64,000 nucleotides of DNA from Achatina immaculata (GCA_009760885.1 CM019716.1:1741501-1805500); one strand, 5' to 3'. Positions 1 to 11,464 are shown, counted from the first letter of the stretch. Notes: generated from the sequence alone by a model not told the origin. Translations and numbers: made by a program.

Positions 1-355
1 TTCGCATATGTACTTTTTTGTTAAGTTTCTTTAACCCTCCCCCCCTTTTTTTCCCCCATTTTTCTTATATCGTGTCAATCATTGTTGACCTGATCTAGCT
101 GCCCGCCCTTGTCAGACGAGGTCACGTGACTCAAGTTTACTGTAAAGATACAAAGATATTTCTTTAAATCGTGGAGAGACACGTTTATAAAGGCTGGTTT
201 TTTTCCACACACGATACAGGAATCTTCCCCTTGGACAAAGTGTCTTTCTATGGCAAGTATTTCTTGATTTTCTTGTCCATTTCCGCGTGTACAAATTCCG
301 ATATGGCTATAATTAACACAATTCAGTCTGCACAAAGTCTTCCTCGGCGTTCCCA

Positions 356-600
356 TCAGACATGGACGCCAATCTCTCTCACACAGATGCGACAGTTCCT
401 CTTCAGATTTTCGGCATCGCTTAATGCTTCTCTTGTAAGGGGGCTGGGGTCTGGCCAGGTCTGTTGCCTGAGTAGGTTGTGTAGCTGGCAGTTCTGGAGG
501 ATGTGGTGTAGTGTCTGTTGCTCTTTGCTGTAGGAACACAGTTCTGTTGGGCCAATTTTCACCTTCTGGTATAGATGGTGTTTCAGCCTTCAATGTCCTG
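356..600 (-). pseudogene. I-like LINE C-terminal (RNase H end) fragment
   Basis: Read on the minus strand, this stretch gives a short peptide with the features HHILQNCQLHNLLRQQTWPD and a final VREIG. It resembles the end of the RNase H region and tail in I/jockey-type retrotransposons, where a His-x-Leu-x-x-Cys-Pro-Leu pattern and an Arg-Gln-x-x-Trp-Pro motif are usual. No upstream reverse transcriptase is visible, so it is a truncated relic. A second related fragment lies near 58.1-58.4 kb on the same strand. The family assignment is by pattern memory only. Confidence 0.45.
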
Positions 601-639
601 TTCTCAGTCAGAAAATTTTACACAGAATTATGGAGCACA

Positions 640-845
640 GAGTGTAAAGGTTAAACTTCGAAAATCAAAACAAAACCGAAGTGCTTTAGCCATGAGTGAA
701 ATAAAAATAGGAAGAGAACGTGCAGGACTCGAACCATAGCCTACGGTAGGACTAGCAACCTCTTAGCCACGAAAGGGTACAGCCATTTCGCTCTTTTCCA
801 TACAACACTGTGCTGTCACCTTACTATACGCAAGCCTGGTTTGCT
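640..845 (-). mobile_element. tRNA-derived SINE, family 2, diverged copy
   Basis: The reverse complement carries a tRNA-like head with a B-box-like GGTTCGAGTCC and an A-box-like stretch at the CGTGGCTAAGAGG region. The flank resembles the body of the copies near 21.6 kb and 61.9-62.2 kb, including the 'aagtgctttag' and 'aggaagagaa' parts. This is a dispersed family seen directly in the window. Ends are uncertain. Confidence 0.5.
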
Positions 846-892
846 GTTTGACATATATGTCATTACATGTGTACTCTACTGGGGGGGGGGGC

Positions 893-1165
893 CGAAGACC
901 CTCTACTCAAGCTGAACGATATAGCGGTGAGCAACCCATAACTGGTTGCTTGCGTCGAGTTTGGCAAACCATAGGCAGTCATGACCTTATTCTGCCTCCC
1001 AGTGGTGTTCCTGCAAACGGACAATAGCCTGGCCAAGTGAGAAGACGAACCAAGTTCAGTCGAAGTCGGATGAGTTGGACCAATAGGCGCATAACCGCGT
1101 CCCAAGGTAATCACTACCCCTATGAGGGCGAACAAAGAAGTAGAAGAAGAAGAAGAAGAAGAGAA
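893..1165 (-). repeat. dispersed repeat D1, copy 1, with (GAA)n tail
   Basis: About 100 bp here (around 925-1022) match 19315-19420, sharing the 'cataactg.ttgcttgcg' core and 'accttattc.gcc..c' block at similar spacing. I see no protein coding. It ends next to an AGA/GAA microsatellite at 1138-1165. It may be a SINE or MITE of unknown type. Confidence 0.4.
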
Positions 1166-1254
1166 AGAATTCTCAGCTTTAGCTTATATCTTCCAAATCC
1201 TAGCCTATGAAATACAGAAACTACGCGGAAATTGTGCTGATGTACATATTTTCA

Positions 1255-1480
1255 TCATTATCATCGTTGTCTTTCACTCCCTTTAGAGCATATGCCACGT
1301 ATAAAGGCTCTCCAGTCATCCCTGTTCTTGGAGTTATTCTCTATTTCCTTACATGTGCATCCCTTGTCTCTGAGCACTGTTACATTTTCTCTTCTCCAAG
1401 TAAGTCTAGGTCTTCCTGGTTTTCTATTTCCTTGAGGATTCCATGTCAGTGCCTGTCTTGCTATAACATATTTTCAAATA
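1255..1480 (-). pseudogene. possible LINE C-terminal fragment
   Basis: The minus strand has broken frames that resemble the 'A.DR..W......LC' tail found at the end of many LINE ORF2 proteins (pieces such as RDDWRAFIRGIC across frameshifts). It is too decayed to assign to a family. Confidence 0.3.
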
Positions 1481-1857
1481 CAAGTTAAATCTTGGGCAAG
1501 TTATCTCCACTTATTTTCCCACTCTTTGTTCGCCTGGCACACTGTAAAAAAAACACAGTACTTGGCGCTGGAAATAGACTACAAAAAACAGATACAACAC
1601 AATCAGATTTTCCAGTTGGTGGCATTTTTCAATAAAGGAAGCAAGTAGTAATTCTTTCAAAGAAGATTAAATGTTGTATGTCCGGGTATGTAGCTACACA
1701 AAATGTGACAGAGCCATCATTGGTATCATAAGCTTGTGACCTGATGGCTTCTGTATAAAGGATTGTGGTGAAGTTTATAATAGCTAACGAGTTGATCAAA
1801 TCGTATTAAAGAATCCAACTGATGGTTTTCGAAGGGCGAGAAAAGCCGCAAATTAAA

Positions 1858-1884
1858 TTTCTTTCTTTCTTTCTTTCTTTCTTT
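1858..1884. repeat. (TTTC)n microsatellite
   Basis: Pure tetranucleotide run. Confidence 0.9.
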
Positions 1885-2045
1885 GAACATGGCAACTCAT
1901 TTTTAATATATCTGACATTCTGATCATCTTGAAGCATATTCATCGTGTCGGATAGGAAGTGGTCTAATCTGATCTATTAATAGGAAGCGAAAAGAAGGTG
2001 GTTTCTAATAATTTAACGTATGAGAATGTGAAATAAGTTCACTGC

Positions 2046-2270
2046 GTGTCTACGTTAATTGGCTATAGAGAAACCGAAAATATCGTGGCAACAGGGAAAA
2101 TGGAAAGCAGAAAGGGAATAGGTAGACCACGAGAGAAAATCTTAGGTGGTTTGACAAAATGGCGTGGGAGAAGCACAACAACAGGACAGGTGGACAACAT
2201 GAAAGATTGGAAACGGTGGAGAGATACGGTGGCCGCCCCCTCCATGCACATGATGATGATGATGCTACAC
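2046..2270 (+). pseudogene. RTE-like LINE 3' end fragment with (ATG)n tail
   Basis: The frame gives ENIVATGKMESRKGIGRPRE and then a WKRWRDTVA block followed by cacatgatgatgatgatg. This is the C-terminal GRPRE block and trinucleotide tail seen in the larger RTE copy at 9.0-11.5 kb. It is truncated at the 5' side. Confidence 0.65.
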
Positions 2271-2394
2271 TTCCCTTTATTGTTAAATGTATAAACAATA
2301 TGTTCTACATAATAGTTTTCAGTTCATATTTAGTGTTACTTCTAAATATGCTTGAAATATTAATACCATATAGATGTTGGCTGTGTTTGAAGGA

Positions 2395-2475
2395 AACTTG
2401 AGAGTTGGAGGGCAGAATGCTATACGGGCCTGCGCGCCCAATTATTCGCCCTTTGAAAAAAAAGTATGTTCTTTT
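2395..2475 (+). mobile_element. orphan CR1-like 3' UTR block
   Basis: Contains the sequence block 'gggcagaatg...gggcctgcgcgcccaatt' that also closes the CR1-like copies at 3.78 kb (minus) and 40.35 kb (plus). Here no coding part precedes it. Confidence 0.5.
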
Positions 2476-2489
2476 GTTCTTAGCCTCTA

Positions 2490-2705
2490 CCACGTAAAGC
2501 TCTACCTCGTCAGTCAGGCCCAGACGTAGGGCAGTATCTTACTCCCAAGACCACCACGTCAATCAGGCCCAGAAGTAGTGCAGTATCTTGCTCCTAAGAG
2601 CACTACGTCAATCAGGCCAAGAAGTAGGGCAGTATCTTGCTCCTAAGAGCACCACGTCAGTCAGGCCCAGAAGTAGGGCAGTATCGTGCTCCCGAGAGCA
2701 CCACA
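2490..2705. repeat. 49-bp minisatellite, about 4 copies
   Basis: The CGTCA(g/a)TCAGGC anchor recurs at 2508, 2557, 2606 and 2655, an exact 49-bp period. Confidence 0.9.
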
Positions 2706-2839
2706 AGGCTCTGGTCAGCTCACCTAGGAAAATGCACCATTCCCACCTCCGCTCCTCCCCCCCCCCCCGGCAGAGCTGCTTTTGCTCCAAGAAATGAGGT
2801 GCCAGAAACCAGTGCACCTCGCTTTGTGGGCCGGTTTAT

Positions 2840-3360
2840 ATGTTGCAGTAGTTTTCTAATTATAATGATATGCTGTAGTAGTTTTCAAATTATAATATGT
2901 TATAGTAGTGTTCAAATTATAATGATATGCTCTAGTAGTTTTCTAATTATAATTATATGTTGCAGTAGTTTTCTAATTATGATATGTTATAGTTGTTTTC
3001 TAATTATAATTATATGCTACAGTAGTTTTCTAATTATAATGATATTATACTCTCTCTCACTCTCTCTCTCTCTGAACCTTGTGCCCAGGGCACATGGGGC
3101 TTCCGCAAGGGTTTTCCACAAATGCCTGTCCTTTGCCTTTTTTTCCCCCACTCTTGCCCAGGTGAGCCCTCTATTGCTCAACATCCTCTCCTTTGTTCTT
3201 CTCCATGTCTTTTTGGTCTATCCTTACTCCTGTTCCCCTGTGGTGTCCATCTTAGTGCTATTTTTGGTAGTGAGTTGTCAGTCACCAGGAGCACATGTCC
3301 CAGCCATCGCCAGCGTTTTTAATCATTAATTATAATATGTTGCAGTAGTTTTCTAACATT
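2840..3360. repeat. about 30-bp AT-rich minisatellite interrupted by a LINE fragment
   Basis: Units contain 'gtagttttctaattataat'. The array runs to about 3045, is broken by a LINE 3' fragment, and resumes with one more unit at about 3328-3357. Confidence 0.8.
3047..3318 (-). mobile_element. LINE2-family 3' end fragment with (CT)n tail
   Basis: Near-identical in content to the 3' end of the large minus-strand LINE at 47.4 kb: a CT-dinucleotide run, 'gaacct', 'gcccagggcacatggggctt', and the reverse-coded GRPKETW block. It sits inside the minisatellite, which places its insertion after the array formed. Confidence 0.8.
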
Positions 3361-3529
3361 TTCCAGGTCACTGAAGCCACTTATAATTCTCCGGGACTTC
3401 CTGCTTCTCACCTGGGCCGCTTCACTTTAATTTTAAAAGAAAATCTTCACACCCGCTTCATATCATCCAGTTCAGGAGTTTTATACCTGGCAGGTTCTGC
3501 TATTATCGATTGTGAATAAAAGGGAGGAG

Positions 3530-3775
3530 ATGGCGACAGATTGGTTACTTTATGAGAATGACAGAGGATTCCTTAACAGGAACAGTTTTTATGGCAGGGT
3601 AAAAGAAGCATGGGACGAACAAAAGAGGCATGGAGACCTACAGCAGAGAGTGTGCTGGTAAACAAAAAGGTAACATGAGAGATAGCCGAGAAGATAACGA
3701 GGGACAGAAAGAAGTGGAAATCTCTTGCTACCAGCAGCCCCCCAGCTGTGTCTGGGGTACTGAGCGGACGAGAAT
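3530..3775 (+). pseudogene. decayed LINE C-terminal fragment
   Basis: Broken plus-strand frames give RRRWRQIGYFMRMTEDSL followed by a charged region and a short tail, the 'RRWRW.GH..RM' C-terminal pattern of LINE ORF2. Stops interrupt it. Confidence 0.45.
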
Positions 3776-4886
3776 GGATGAATGATCTTTATTTTTAAAT
3801 GATAAAGAATTGGGCATGCAGGCCCGTCTTACATTCTGCCCTTCATCACTCCATCTTTCATTCGTCCCAAACACTCGATTTAATACACGTGTACAAATTA
3901 AATTAGGAACAAAAAACATATCACAAGAGTGCACAATTAAACTATTACATTCGCAGGATAAGATAAGAAGTAATTAACTTAGCAGAATAGCGCGGGCGCA
4001 CACAGGCATATACATAAACAAAAATACATTTTCAGTCCGGTTCTTCTAACATATATTCTTTAGCATTCATTAAAATAATTTCTAACAAGATCTAACAAGT
4101 TATTTTTAGAATTGTGTCCCGTTAAAACCTGATGGCTGGCGAGCCATGAGTTGAGAGACTACTGGTTACTGTGGAGGCATATAGTTACAAAAACGTAAAT
4201 ATTGAAAAAAGATTTGAGTTAAAGGATGAAGTATTGCTAATGGATTTTAAATGATAGAGGAGGGTGTTCCAGAGCTGTACTGCAGAATATGCAAGGCTTT
4301 TCTTGTACAGATCTAGCCTGGGTTTAAGAAAAAGACAGTTTCTTAAACGTTGGCTATGTTTAGTGCTGGAGGTAAACAATGGCCACTAGTAAGGCGGAGC
4401 ATTGTGCCACAAAACTCTATGAACAAATTTCAGTTTGTGAAAAATAATTCTATATTTGAGGGGTAGAATTTCTAGTTCTTTGTGCTGATCTGCAGTCTGT
4501 ATTGAGTGTTTGCCGTAAATCAGATTTAATGCTTGTTTGTGAAGCGAGTGGAGCCTTTTTGTGTTTGAGACTGAGCATCCACCCCAGACTGTGGAGCAGT
4601 AATCTAAGTGTGTTTGTATATCTGATATGTAGTATGTCTTTCTCGAGTCTTGGTCGATAAAGTGTTTAATTGTGGCTAGTTGGTAAACTTTCTGTGCTCT
4701 CAAGTTTGTTAGATTGTGCACGTGAGAATTCCAAGTTAAATGTTGATCAATGGTGAGTCCGAGAGTTTTATGTTCATGAACGTTTTCTCCATAATCCCAA
4801 CACAAAGTTGTGGTGAAGTATTTGTTGCATTCTGCAGTTTCTGTCTTGTAGTGATAAGCACGAACTGTGTTTTGTCCCGGTTTTCA

Positions 4887-5237
4887 ACATGCCCATGCCG
4901 TTAAACGTCACATAGAGCTTGCAAAGTAGTTCGCCAATTTTTCCTGTCTTCGGCGAGTCTTTCAACCTCATCAAGGGATTTTATGTCTGTTAATTTGGCC
5001 TCTCTTAACAGTGTCCTCTTCAGAGTTTCACGCGGTCTGCCTCTTTTTCTTTGGCCTGTTGTGTTCCACTTAATAGCTTGTTTTGGGATTCTCTGATCAA
5101 TTCTTCTCATCAAGTGACCAACATATGTCCATCTCCTTTTTCTGATCACCCATGAGACTGGTTGTCGTTCAGTCATCTGTCTTATCTCTGCATTGTTCTT
5201 GAATTCGTTCCACTTGATGCCGAGTATTTTATGCCAT
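4887..5237 (-). mobile_element. LINE family C 3' fragment nested in the CR1-like element
   Basis: The minus-strand ORF at 4901-5176 contains RRWTYVGHLMRR, KWNTTGQRKRGRPRETLK and AEDRKNWRTTLQALC, the end of a LINE ORF2. It separates two halves of the CR1-like reverse transcriptase. A second, plus-strand copy of the same family lies at 16.22-16.35 kb. Confidence 0.7.
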
Positions 5238-5569
5238 TATTATTACTCCATTTAATCAAACTGTTCATATAATTTTGGAGCGTTTCTTGTAGGTTACTGA
5301 TGTCACAGTCACTATTGTAAATAGTACAATCATCAGCAAAAAGATCACATGAAGAATGTTTTAGATGTAGTGGTAAATAGTTAATATAGACAGGAAAGAG
5401 AAGAGAACAAAGAAGGAACCCTGAGGAATACGAGTATCAACCACAGAAGAGTCAGATATTTTGTTTATGAGTCAGATATTTTGTTTACAAGTCAGATATT
5501 TTGTTTCTAAAACGAATTACTTGTTTTCTACCTGAGAGAAAAGATGTAATAAAGTTTATTAGGTCAGGG

Positions 5570-6199
5570 TGTAACAGAATAGCAATTCTGTACAGAGAGT
5601 ATTTGTGTATAGCTAGTAGTTGTGTTCTCGTAGACTACAACTCATGTCGTTAGGAAAGTACGTGTGCAAAGCACGTCGTTAGAAACGTCCGTGTGCAAAG
5701 CACGTCGTTAAGGAGAGTCTTGGTTTGAACGTGGAACTGTGTGGACGTGTTTTGTCGAGCTGTGTGATTGTCTCTAGAAATGTGGTAGAGAGAGCCTTGT
5801 TGTTAGAGTTAGTTTCTTTTTTTAAAATTTTCCCTGTGTGGGCTGAGGTTTTTAGTAAGATTGTAAGTATGATTCTTTGTGTATAGATCATTGTAATGTT
5901 TTCTTGCCCATATGGCGTAGAGTCCTTTCATGCCGGGCACTGCTAAATGTAATTCTTGTTTAGCCTGATGGCTACGCATACATCTTCACGATTGTCACCC
6001 TCATTTCTTGTCTATTAATAAATGTGTGTAGTCTGATGATGGGTTTTGTTTGAGTCCTTATTGTTGATCGGTTTGTTGGTTGAAAGACGGTCAAGTTACG
6101 TTGAGTTGTTGTATTTGTATTATTCTGTGGAGTTGGAAACCTGGGTGTCTTGTTGTGTTTTCTTGATGTATAATACAGAAAACTAGGTGATTGTTAACA
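5570..6199. other. unexplained 630-bp insertion in the CR1-like element (solo LTR candidate)
   Basis: This block breaks the CR1-like reverse transcriptase. It begins TGTAACA and ends TGTTAACA, a TG...CA form like LTR ends, and contains AATAAA near 6018. I could not see a convincing target duplication, so the LTR reading is weak. Confidence 0.25.
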
Positions 6200-6811
6200 C
6201 CAGCAACAAGAAGAAGAGATTTCTAAGATAAACTGTACTCCACATGTAATCAATCAATCCAGTAGGAACCCATTTTTGTTAGGAGAAATCCTGCTTAAAG
6301 GGTGTAATCTATAACTTTCCAGCTTTTTCCCCCAAGAATCTCGTGATCAGTCATATCGAAGGCTTTCTTAAAATCAGCAAACAAACCCACACAATTTATC
6401 ATCGTTTATATTTGATAGCCAGTTGTCAGTCATTTTAGTTAATGATGTGTGGCAGGAGTGATTTGGTTTAAAGCCTGACTGATTGTCTAGCAGTAGATTG
6501 TTTTCCTGCATATGGGGTAGTGTTAACTTTTGTATGTTTTTCAAGAGGTTTAGATAATGTTGACAAAATGGATATATGTCTATAGTTTTAGAGGGCACTA
6601 GCCTGCCCAGATTTAAAAATAGGAAACACTTTGGCGAGTTTAAAAGTGTCAGATAAATAGTGTCTGTCAATGTACAAATTGTATATGTATGTTAGTGTGT
6701 CTGTGATAACTGGTGCAGCGTAGCGCAGTATCTTGTTACTAATGTCATCACATCCCGGATGTAGTTACAAACTTCGCCGACTGTGAGGAAAGGGATACTT
6801 AATTGTTTTAT

Positions 6812-6813
6812 CT

Positions 6814-6849
<36 letters not shown>

Positions 6850-6868
6850 GGCAGGCAGGCAGGCGGGC

Positions 6869-6947
<79 letters not shown>

Positions 6948-6950
6948 GAT
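6812..6950. repeat. compound (GACA)n(GGCA)n(GATA)n microsatellite
   Basis: Tetranucleotide array that passes from GACA through GGCA to a long GATA run. It has the same unit composition, in the opposite order, as the two arrays at 11.86 and 13.99 kb. Confidence 0.95.
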
Positions 6951-7114
6951 ACGTGGACTCGAGTATAAACCTTTACAGAACCCCACATTAAGAACCCATG
7001 TTATGTTGTTCTGACATGTAAAAGTCCGTCTGGGCAATGCGATATTAACTCTCTCACTACCACGAGTCTGACTATTGACTTTGTAAACACTCACAAAAAA
7101 AATAGCTGTATATA

Positions 7115-7443
7115 CAGTAGAACGTCGATTAACCGAACGTCAATTGTCCGAACAAATCCTGCACCAATAATAGTAACATAACAATAATAGCTTTAAGTCC
7201 AAAAAATAATGTATAGCTTTCAGTCCAAAAGAGTTTAAATCTTCGAATACTGATGTCGTGAAAGTTCTCAACACTCTTTGAGCTTTGGTTCAGTCTAATG
7301 ACTGGCATTGTAGATGCTAAACTAATTTTGGACTCAACTGTAGTCATAAACAGGTTACGTTCATGCACGTTCAGTTATCCGAACTACTGAATTAACCGAA
7401 CCACCTTGGTCTCAGTTTAGTTCGGATAATCGATTTTCTACCA
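7115..7443. mobile_element. Tigger/pogo-like MITE
   Basis: The left end reads CAGTAGAACGTCGATTAACC and the right end is the inverted GTTCGGATAATCGATTTTCTA, with TA next to both ends. These match the familiar Tigger/pogo terminal inverted repeat (CAGTAGAACCTCGATTATCC type) with a few changes. About 330 bp long and no transposase inside, so non-autonomous. Confidence 0.7.
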
Positions 7444-8440
7444 TATATAAGTTTTGCACTTTTACTTGGGCACACTGCTATGTGAACTTCTGGTCATCTG
7501 CCATTAAAAACATGGCGACAGTTTTTAATTATAAATGTGTTTTGTTATTCAGATTTTTCCACTTTCTGTTCGTTCGTGATATAGTTATAACGATATATTG
7601 CTAGTTATGATAGAAATGAAAGAAAGACATGCTTGACTGTATGTCTGTATGCCTCATGAAGATAGACAGTGTCATACAGTGATCAGATGCCAACATCACT
7701 TATTATAAAGAAAAAAAAAACATTACAAAACTCAAGTACCTACACTATTACAGAGCGACATTCGTCTTCTGTGTACATCTAGATGAAGAAAATAGTTATC
7801 TTAAAGAGATAACACCGCCGTCAGAGTTTCCAGAGCACAGCTCTCAGACTAGTTCTCTTGTCAATGAGACACTTATCGAACAACGTTCGAGGACAGTCAC
7901 GTGCTGAGACTATGTATAACTCCGCGCCTTGTTGCTAGGGGAAGCTTTTGTCGCTATACAACTCTTACACCTTTGTTTTTTCTGACTCCGCGTTCCAGTA
8001 CCTCGTCTTGGACGCAGCGGCTGTTTGAACTTCAGCTTTATGGAGGCCTCTGTCGAACTATATTCGGAGAAACTCATCAGCTGAAGTTAAAATCTAGTAA
8101 TGTTTGTGTCCTGGTAAACAAAGGGAGGAAAGCACTACTAATGGTCTGACAGCGTTGAACTTCTCTGCCAATGAACACGTAAGCTGGTTCTGTTTTTATT
8201 TCTTTCAATAATGCTGTATATTTTCAGCAAATATTCAGATGTATGTGTATATTTGTATTTATTAGATAGGAATTGAGTAAGGCGCTATATACGAGTATTT
8301 TAATTTATAGTTCGCTGAGCAAAATTCGAAAAGGAATAGCAGATTCGTAGCAACAGAAGCATTAACTGAAAATAAAAATAAAATCGACGCTTTGTTTGTA
8401 CTTAGGAAAATTGCCACTAGATCTCATAAGACTGATTTTT
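7444..8440. other. no gene or repeat recognised
   Basis: AT-rich sequence with short ORFs only (the longest at 7901-8149 shows no known domain). Nothing supportable is seen. Confidence 0.5.
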
Positions 8441-8535
8441 TAAAATACGGACTAGAGGTCGCCATGCCCGCGAGCTATTATTACCGGTTTTTCATCCAGA
8501 AGTCCAAGGTTCGAATCACTGTAACGTCATTTTTT
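8441..8535 (+). mobile_element. possible tRNA-like SINE remnant
   Basis: Contains a B-box-like GGTTCGAATCACTG followed by a run of T that could end Pol III transcription. The A-box is poor. Confidence 0.25.
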
Positions 8536-8540
8536 TTTTA

Positions 8541-8830
8541 ATGTCAGGGACGGTAGAACTTAATACTGAAGAAGGCTGGCTAGTAAAGAGGATTAAAGAG
8601 AGAAAACTTAAATATTTTGGACACATTAAACATCATCATAATCTAGAGAAAACCGTCTTGGAAGGGTACACAATGGGAGAAAGAAAGAGAGGAAGACCAA
8701 TGCGAAGATGGCTGCAGGACAACGTTGATGATCTGCAACTGGCCATCTTGCTCACAACCGAGAGGCCAACAGGAATGCTGTTAGGGAGGCAAAGTTCACA
8801 AGGGACATGCACATGAATGAATGAATGAGA
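8541..8830 (+). pseudogene. RTE-like LINE family B 3' end
   Basis: The ORF gives ERKLKYFGHIKHHHNLEKTV and ERKRGRPMRRWLQDNVDDLQ, the C-terminal part of an RTE-type ORF, then 'gggacatgcac' and a (GAAT)n tail. The same ending occurs on the minus strand at 29.66, 46.78 and 50.77 kb. Confidence 0.65.
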
Positions 8831-9045
8831 CACAAAGTTGCACCCCGCACACACCCTGGCGACTGTTGTAAGTTCGCTGCCAGCGATGCTCATCCTTAAA
8901 ACATCCCCCCCCCCCCCATGTACGCTGAAAAAATCAATGTATATATCCTGTAACTGACAGTTCTTTTTTTTAAATTGACAGAGTTGCACTGTTTTAAAAG
9001 TTTGCCGAGCCTATAGACACAAAGTCACATGAAGTTACCATAGTC

Positions 9046-10191
9046 ATGGGAGATTTTAATGCCAAAGTTGGTAAAGGAAGAACTTCGGACATCATTGGTG
9101 ACTATGGACTGGGGGAGAGGAATGACAGAGGTTATAAATTAATTGAATGGGCAAGAATACATAGCATGGTTGTAGGAAACACCTGGTTTAAACAACATCC
9201 TCGAAGACTGGCAACGTGGTGCAGCCCAGACAAAAAGATATTTAACCAGATAGACTACATATTAATCAACAAACGATTCCGCAATGCATTACTGACAACA
9301 AAAACCATGCCAGGAGCTGACTGCAATAGTGACCATGATCCACTCAGTGGAAAAGTTAGAATAAAGCTAAAGAAAGCAGGCAGAAAAGTGAGAAACATCA
9401 AACTGAATACAGAACTTCTTAAAAATGACCAAGAACTGCGAGAACAATACAAAGTTATTATAACAAATAGATACAATGCAATAGCAAAGATAAATAGTAT
9501 AGATGAACAATGGGAAATGTTAAGAGATTCTATCCACCAAACTGTTAAGGAGATAATACCACCGAAAAAAGAAGCCCCTAAAAATAAATGGATGACAGAC
9601 GACATCTTAGGACTGATGGACAAGAGGAGGAGGAGTAAAAATAACGAGGAAAAATATAGCAAGATAAATAAAGAAATAAGACGCAAATGCAGAGAAGCAA
9701 AAGAAGTGTGGTTAAATGAACAGTGCAGACAGATAGAGGACGCTCATAATAAAGACAGCAAAAACATGCATAAACGAATTAATGAACTCACAGGCAGGAA
9801 AACAAAATATACCACAGGATGCCTGAAATCGAAAGAAGGTAAAATGTTGATGGGAAAAGAAGACATTGTGGACAGGTGGACAGAGTATATCGGTGAGCTA
9901 TATGGAGGAGAAAGACCAGAATTAACACCAGGTACTGAAAACTGTGATGGACCGCCAATACTTGAAGATGAAATCATAGATGCCATCAAACACATGAAGA
10001 AAGGAAAAGCGACTGGGCCTGATAATATAACAATAGAAGAAATAGAGGCACTAGAGGAGACAGGAATAAAAATAATAACCAAGTTACTGAATGATATTTA
10101 CAACAGTGGTTATATTCCCAGTGACCTGATTAAATCCACGTTTATAGCACTACCAAAGAAACCAGGTGCAAAGGAATGTGACGACCACTGA
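9046..10191 (+). pseudogene. RTE-A endonuclease and N-terminal RT part
   Basis: 381 codons. The endonuclease active-site region is present (GDFNAKVG near residues 2-9; SDHDPL near 95-100, with the catalytic His), then a charged linker, then the first RT blocks (KKGKATGPDN near 316, ALPKKPG near 368). It ends in a TGA where related proteins continue with 'DDHRAI', so this stop is probably a CGA to TGA change. No intact start is expected, since the true start lies further 5'. Confidence 0.8.
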
Positions 10192-10239
10192 GCTATCAAC
10201 ATCTCATGTCACATAACGACGCTACTTCTGAGAATCATT

Positions 10240-10977
10240 ATGAGAAGAACAAGGAAAAAGATAAAAATGGAAATAGCAGATGAACAGTTTGGATTTGTTG
10301 AAGGAAAGGGAACACACAATGCCATTTATGCTTTACGAACACTAACAGAAAGAACTTTAGAAGTACAGAAAGATCTCTACTTATGCTTCATTGATTACAC
10401 CAAGGCATTTGACAAGGTGAAACATAGTGAAATTATTAAAATGCTTGAAGACATCAATATAGACGGCAAAGACCTGAGGATTGTAAAACATCTATACTGG
10501 CAGCAAGAAGCAGCAGTTCGAGTTGAAAATAGAATTGGAAAATACCAACCTATAAAACAAGGGGTGCGACAAGGATGTGTACTATCTCCAGACCTTTTTT
10601 CTCTGTACAGCGAGAATATTCTAAGAACAATCATCACAGAACCAGGCATAAAAATTGGAGGATACAATATCAACAACCTTCGGTATGCTGACGACACAGT
10701 ACTGATAGCTGAGAACCAACAAGACCTGCAAAATCTCTTGGATAAAGTCGCCAAAGAAAGTGAACAGAAAGGCCTTACTTTGAACATCAAAAAGACAGAG
10801 ACTATGGTTATATCTAAGAAACAGAATCCACCAGCATGCAGTATTAAATTAAACGGAACCATTCTAAAGCAGGTGCAGAAATTCAAATACCTTGGAGCAG
10901 TAATAACTTCAGATGGGAAATGCAAAACAGAAATTAGGAACAGAATAGGCCAAGCAAAGACCGCATTCACAGAATGA
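10240..10977 (+). pseudogene. RTE-A reverse transcriptase core
   Basis: Continues the same frame as the previous ORF after the stop. RT motifs in order: [10 protein letters not shown] (block A), [16 protein letters not shown] (block B), [10 protein letters not shown] (block C, catalytic DD), and LGAVIT (block E). The catalytic residues are intact, but the frame is lost at 'AFTE' just before the thumb and C-terminal part. Confidence 0.85.
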
Positions 10978-11102
10978 GAAACATATTAGCTAACACATCT
11001 TTATCAATGAATGTTAGAAAACGAGTCCTAAAATGCTATATTGAACCTATCTTATTATATGGAAGTAAATAATGGACAATAGGCAGGTCTGCACAAAAAT
11101 CA

Positions 11103-11456
11103 TTGGAAGCAGCAGAAATGTGGTTTATTAGAAGAATGTTGCGAATCCCCTGGACAGCAAAAATAACTAATGAAGAATGTATGAGAAGAGCTGGAGAGAC
11201 AAAAAACCTTGTCAGAAAGATAAGAGAGAGACAATGTACTTTCATAGGACATGCAATGAGAAGAGGGGGCATTGAAAATATTATAACAACAGGAAAAATA
11301 GAAGGAAGAAGATCAAGAGGAAGACCAAGAGAAATGATACTGGACAGTCTGACGGGATGGTGTGAGAGGAGATCACCAACTGAACTGATGGCCTGCATGA
11401 AGGATCGGGTACTCTGGAGAAGCATAATAGCCAACGCCAGTCGGCACGGCACCTGA
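11103..11456 (+). pseudogene. RTE-A C-terminal ORF remnant
   Basis: 117 codons with EAAEMWFIRRMLRIPW, FIGHAMRRGGIENI and GRRSRGRPREMILDSL, then WRSIIANASRHGT. This is the C-terminal part of the same polyprotein, out of frame with the RT core. The 3' part from 11277 is duplicated at 13411. Confidence 0.8.
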
Positions 11457-11464
11457 TGATGATG

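Larger units (their letters stand above)
3776..6690 (-). mobile_element. CR1/L2-like LINE, 5'-truncated, with nested insertions
   Basis: Minus-strand non-LTR element. In element order: a palm-domain entry (6374-6670, LDNQSGFKPNHSCHTSLTKM), the PQGS motif near 5420, a FADD catalytic motif near 5330 (FADDCTIYNSDCD), then the C-terminal part (4386-4805, EHKTLGLTIDQHLTWN; 4185-4379, KPRLDLYKK) and a 3' UTR ending near 3776 in an AAATAAAGATCATTCATC-type tail. Frames are broken. A different LINE fragment (4887-5237) and an unexplained 630-bp block (5570-6199) interrupt it. The plus-strand relative at 39.4-40.4 kb supports the boundaries. Confidence 0.75.
9010..11464 (+). mobile_element. RTE-like LINE family A, 5'-truncated and disabled
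   Basis: A plus-strand element carrying the second half of an apurinic-type endonuclease (VMGDFNAKVG at 9046, NQIDYILI, SDHDPL), a reverse transcriptase and a C-terminal GRPRE region, ending in a (TGA)n tail. Proteins of this kind are often mislabelled 'craniofacial development protein 2-like', because p97Bcnt took in an RTE endonuclease. It carries a stop at 10189-10191, a frame break near 10972, and a TAA near 11070. The N-terminal half of the endonuclease is missing. Confidence 0.85.

Noticed and set aside
2637..3329. 230-codon ORF
   Set aside because: It runs through a minisatellite, another AT-rich array and a reversed LINE fragment.
9046..10191. Host gene 'craniofacial development protein 2-like'
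   Set aside because: The protein continues into reverse transcriptase blocks and ends in a LINE tail; it is an RTE retrotransposon.
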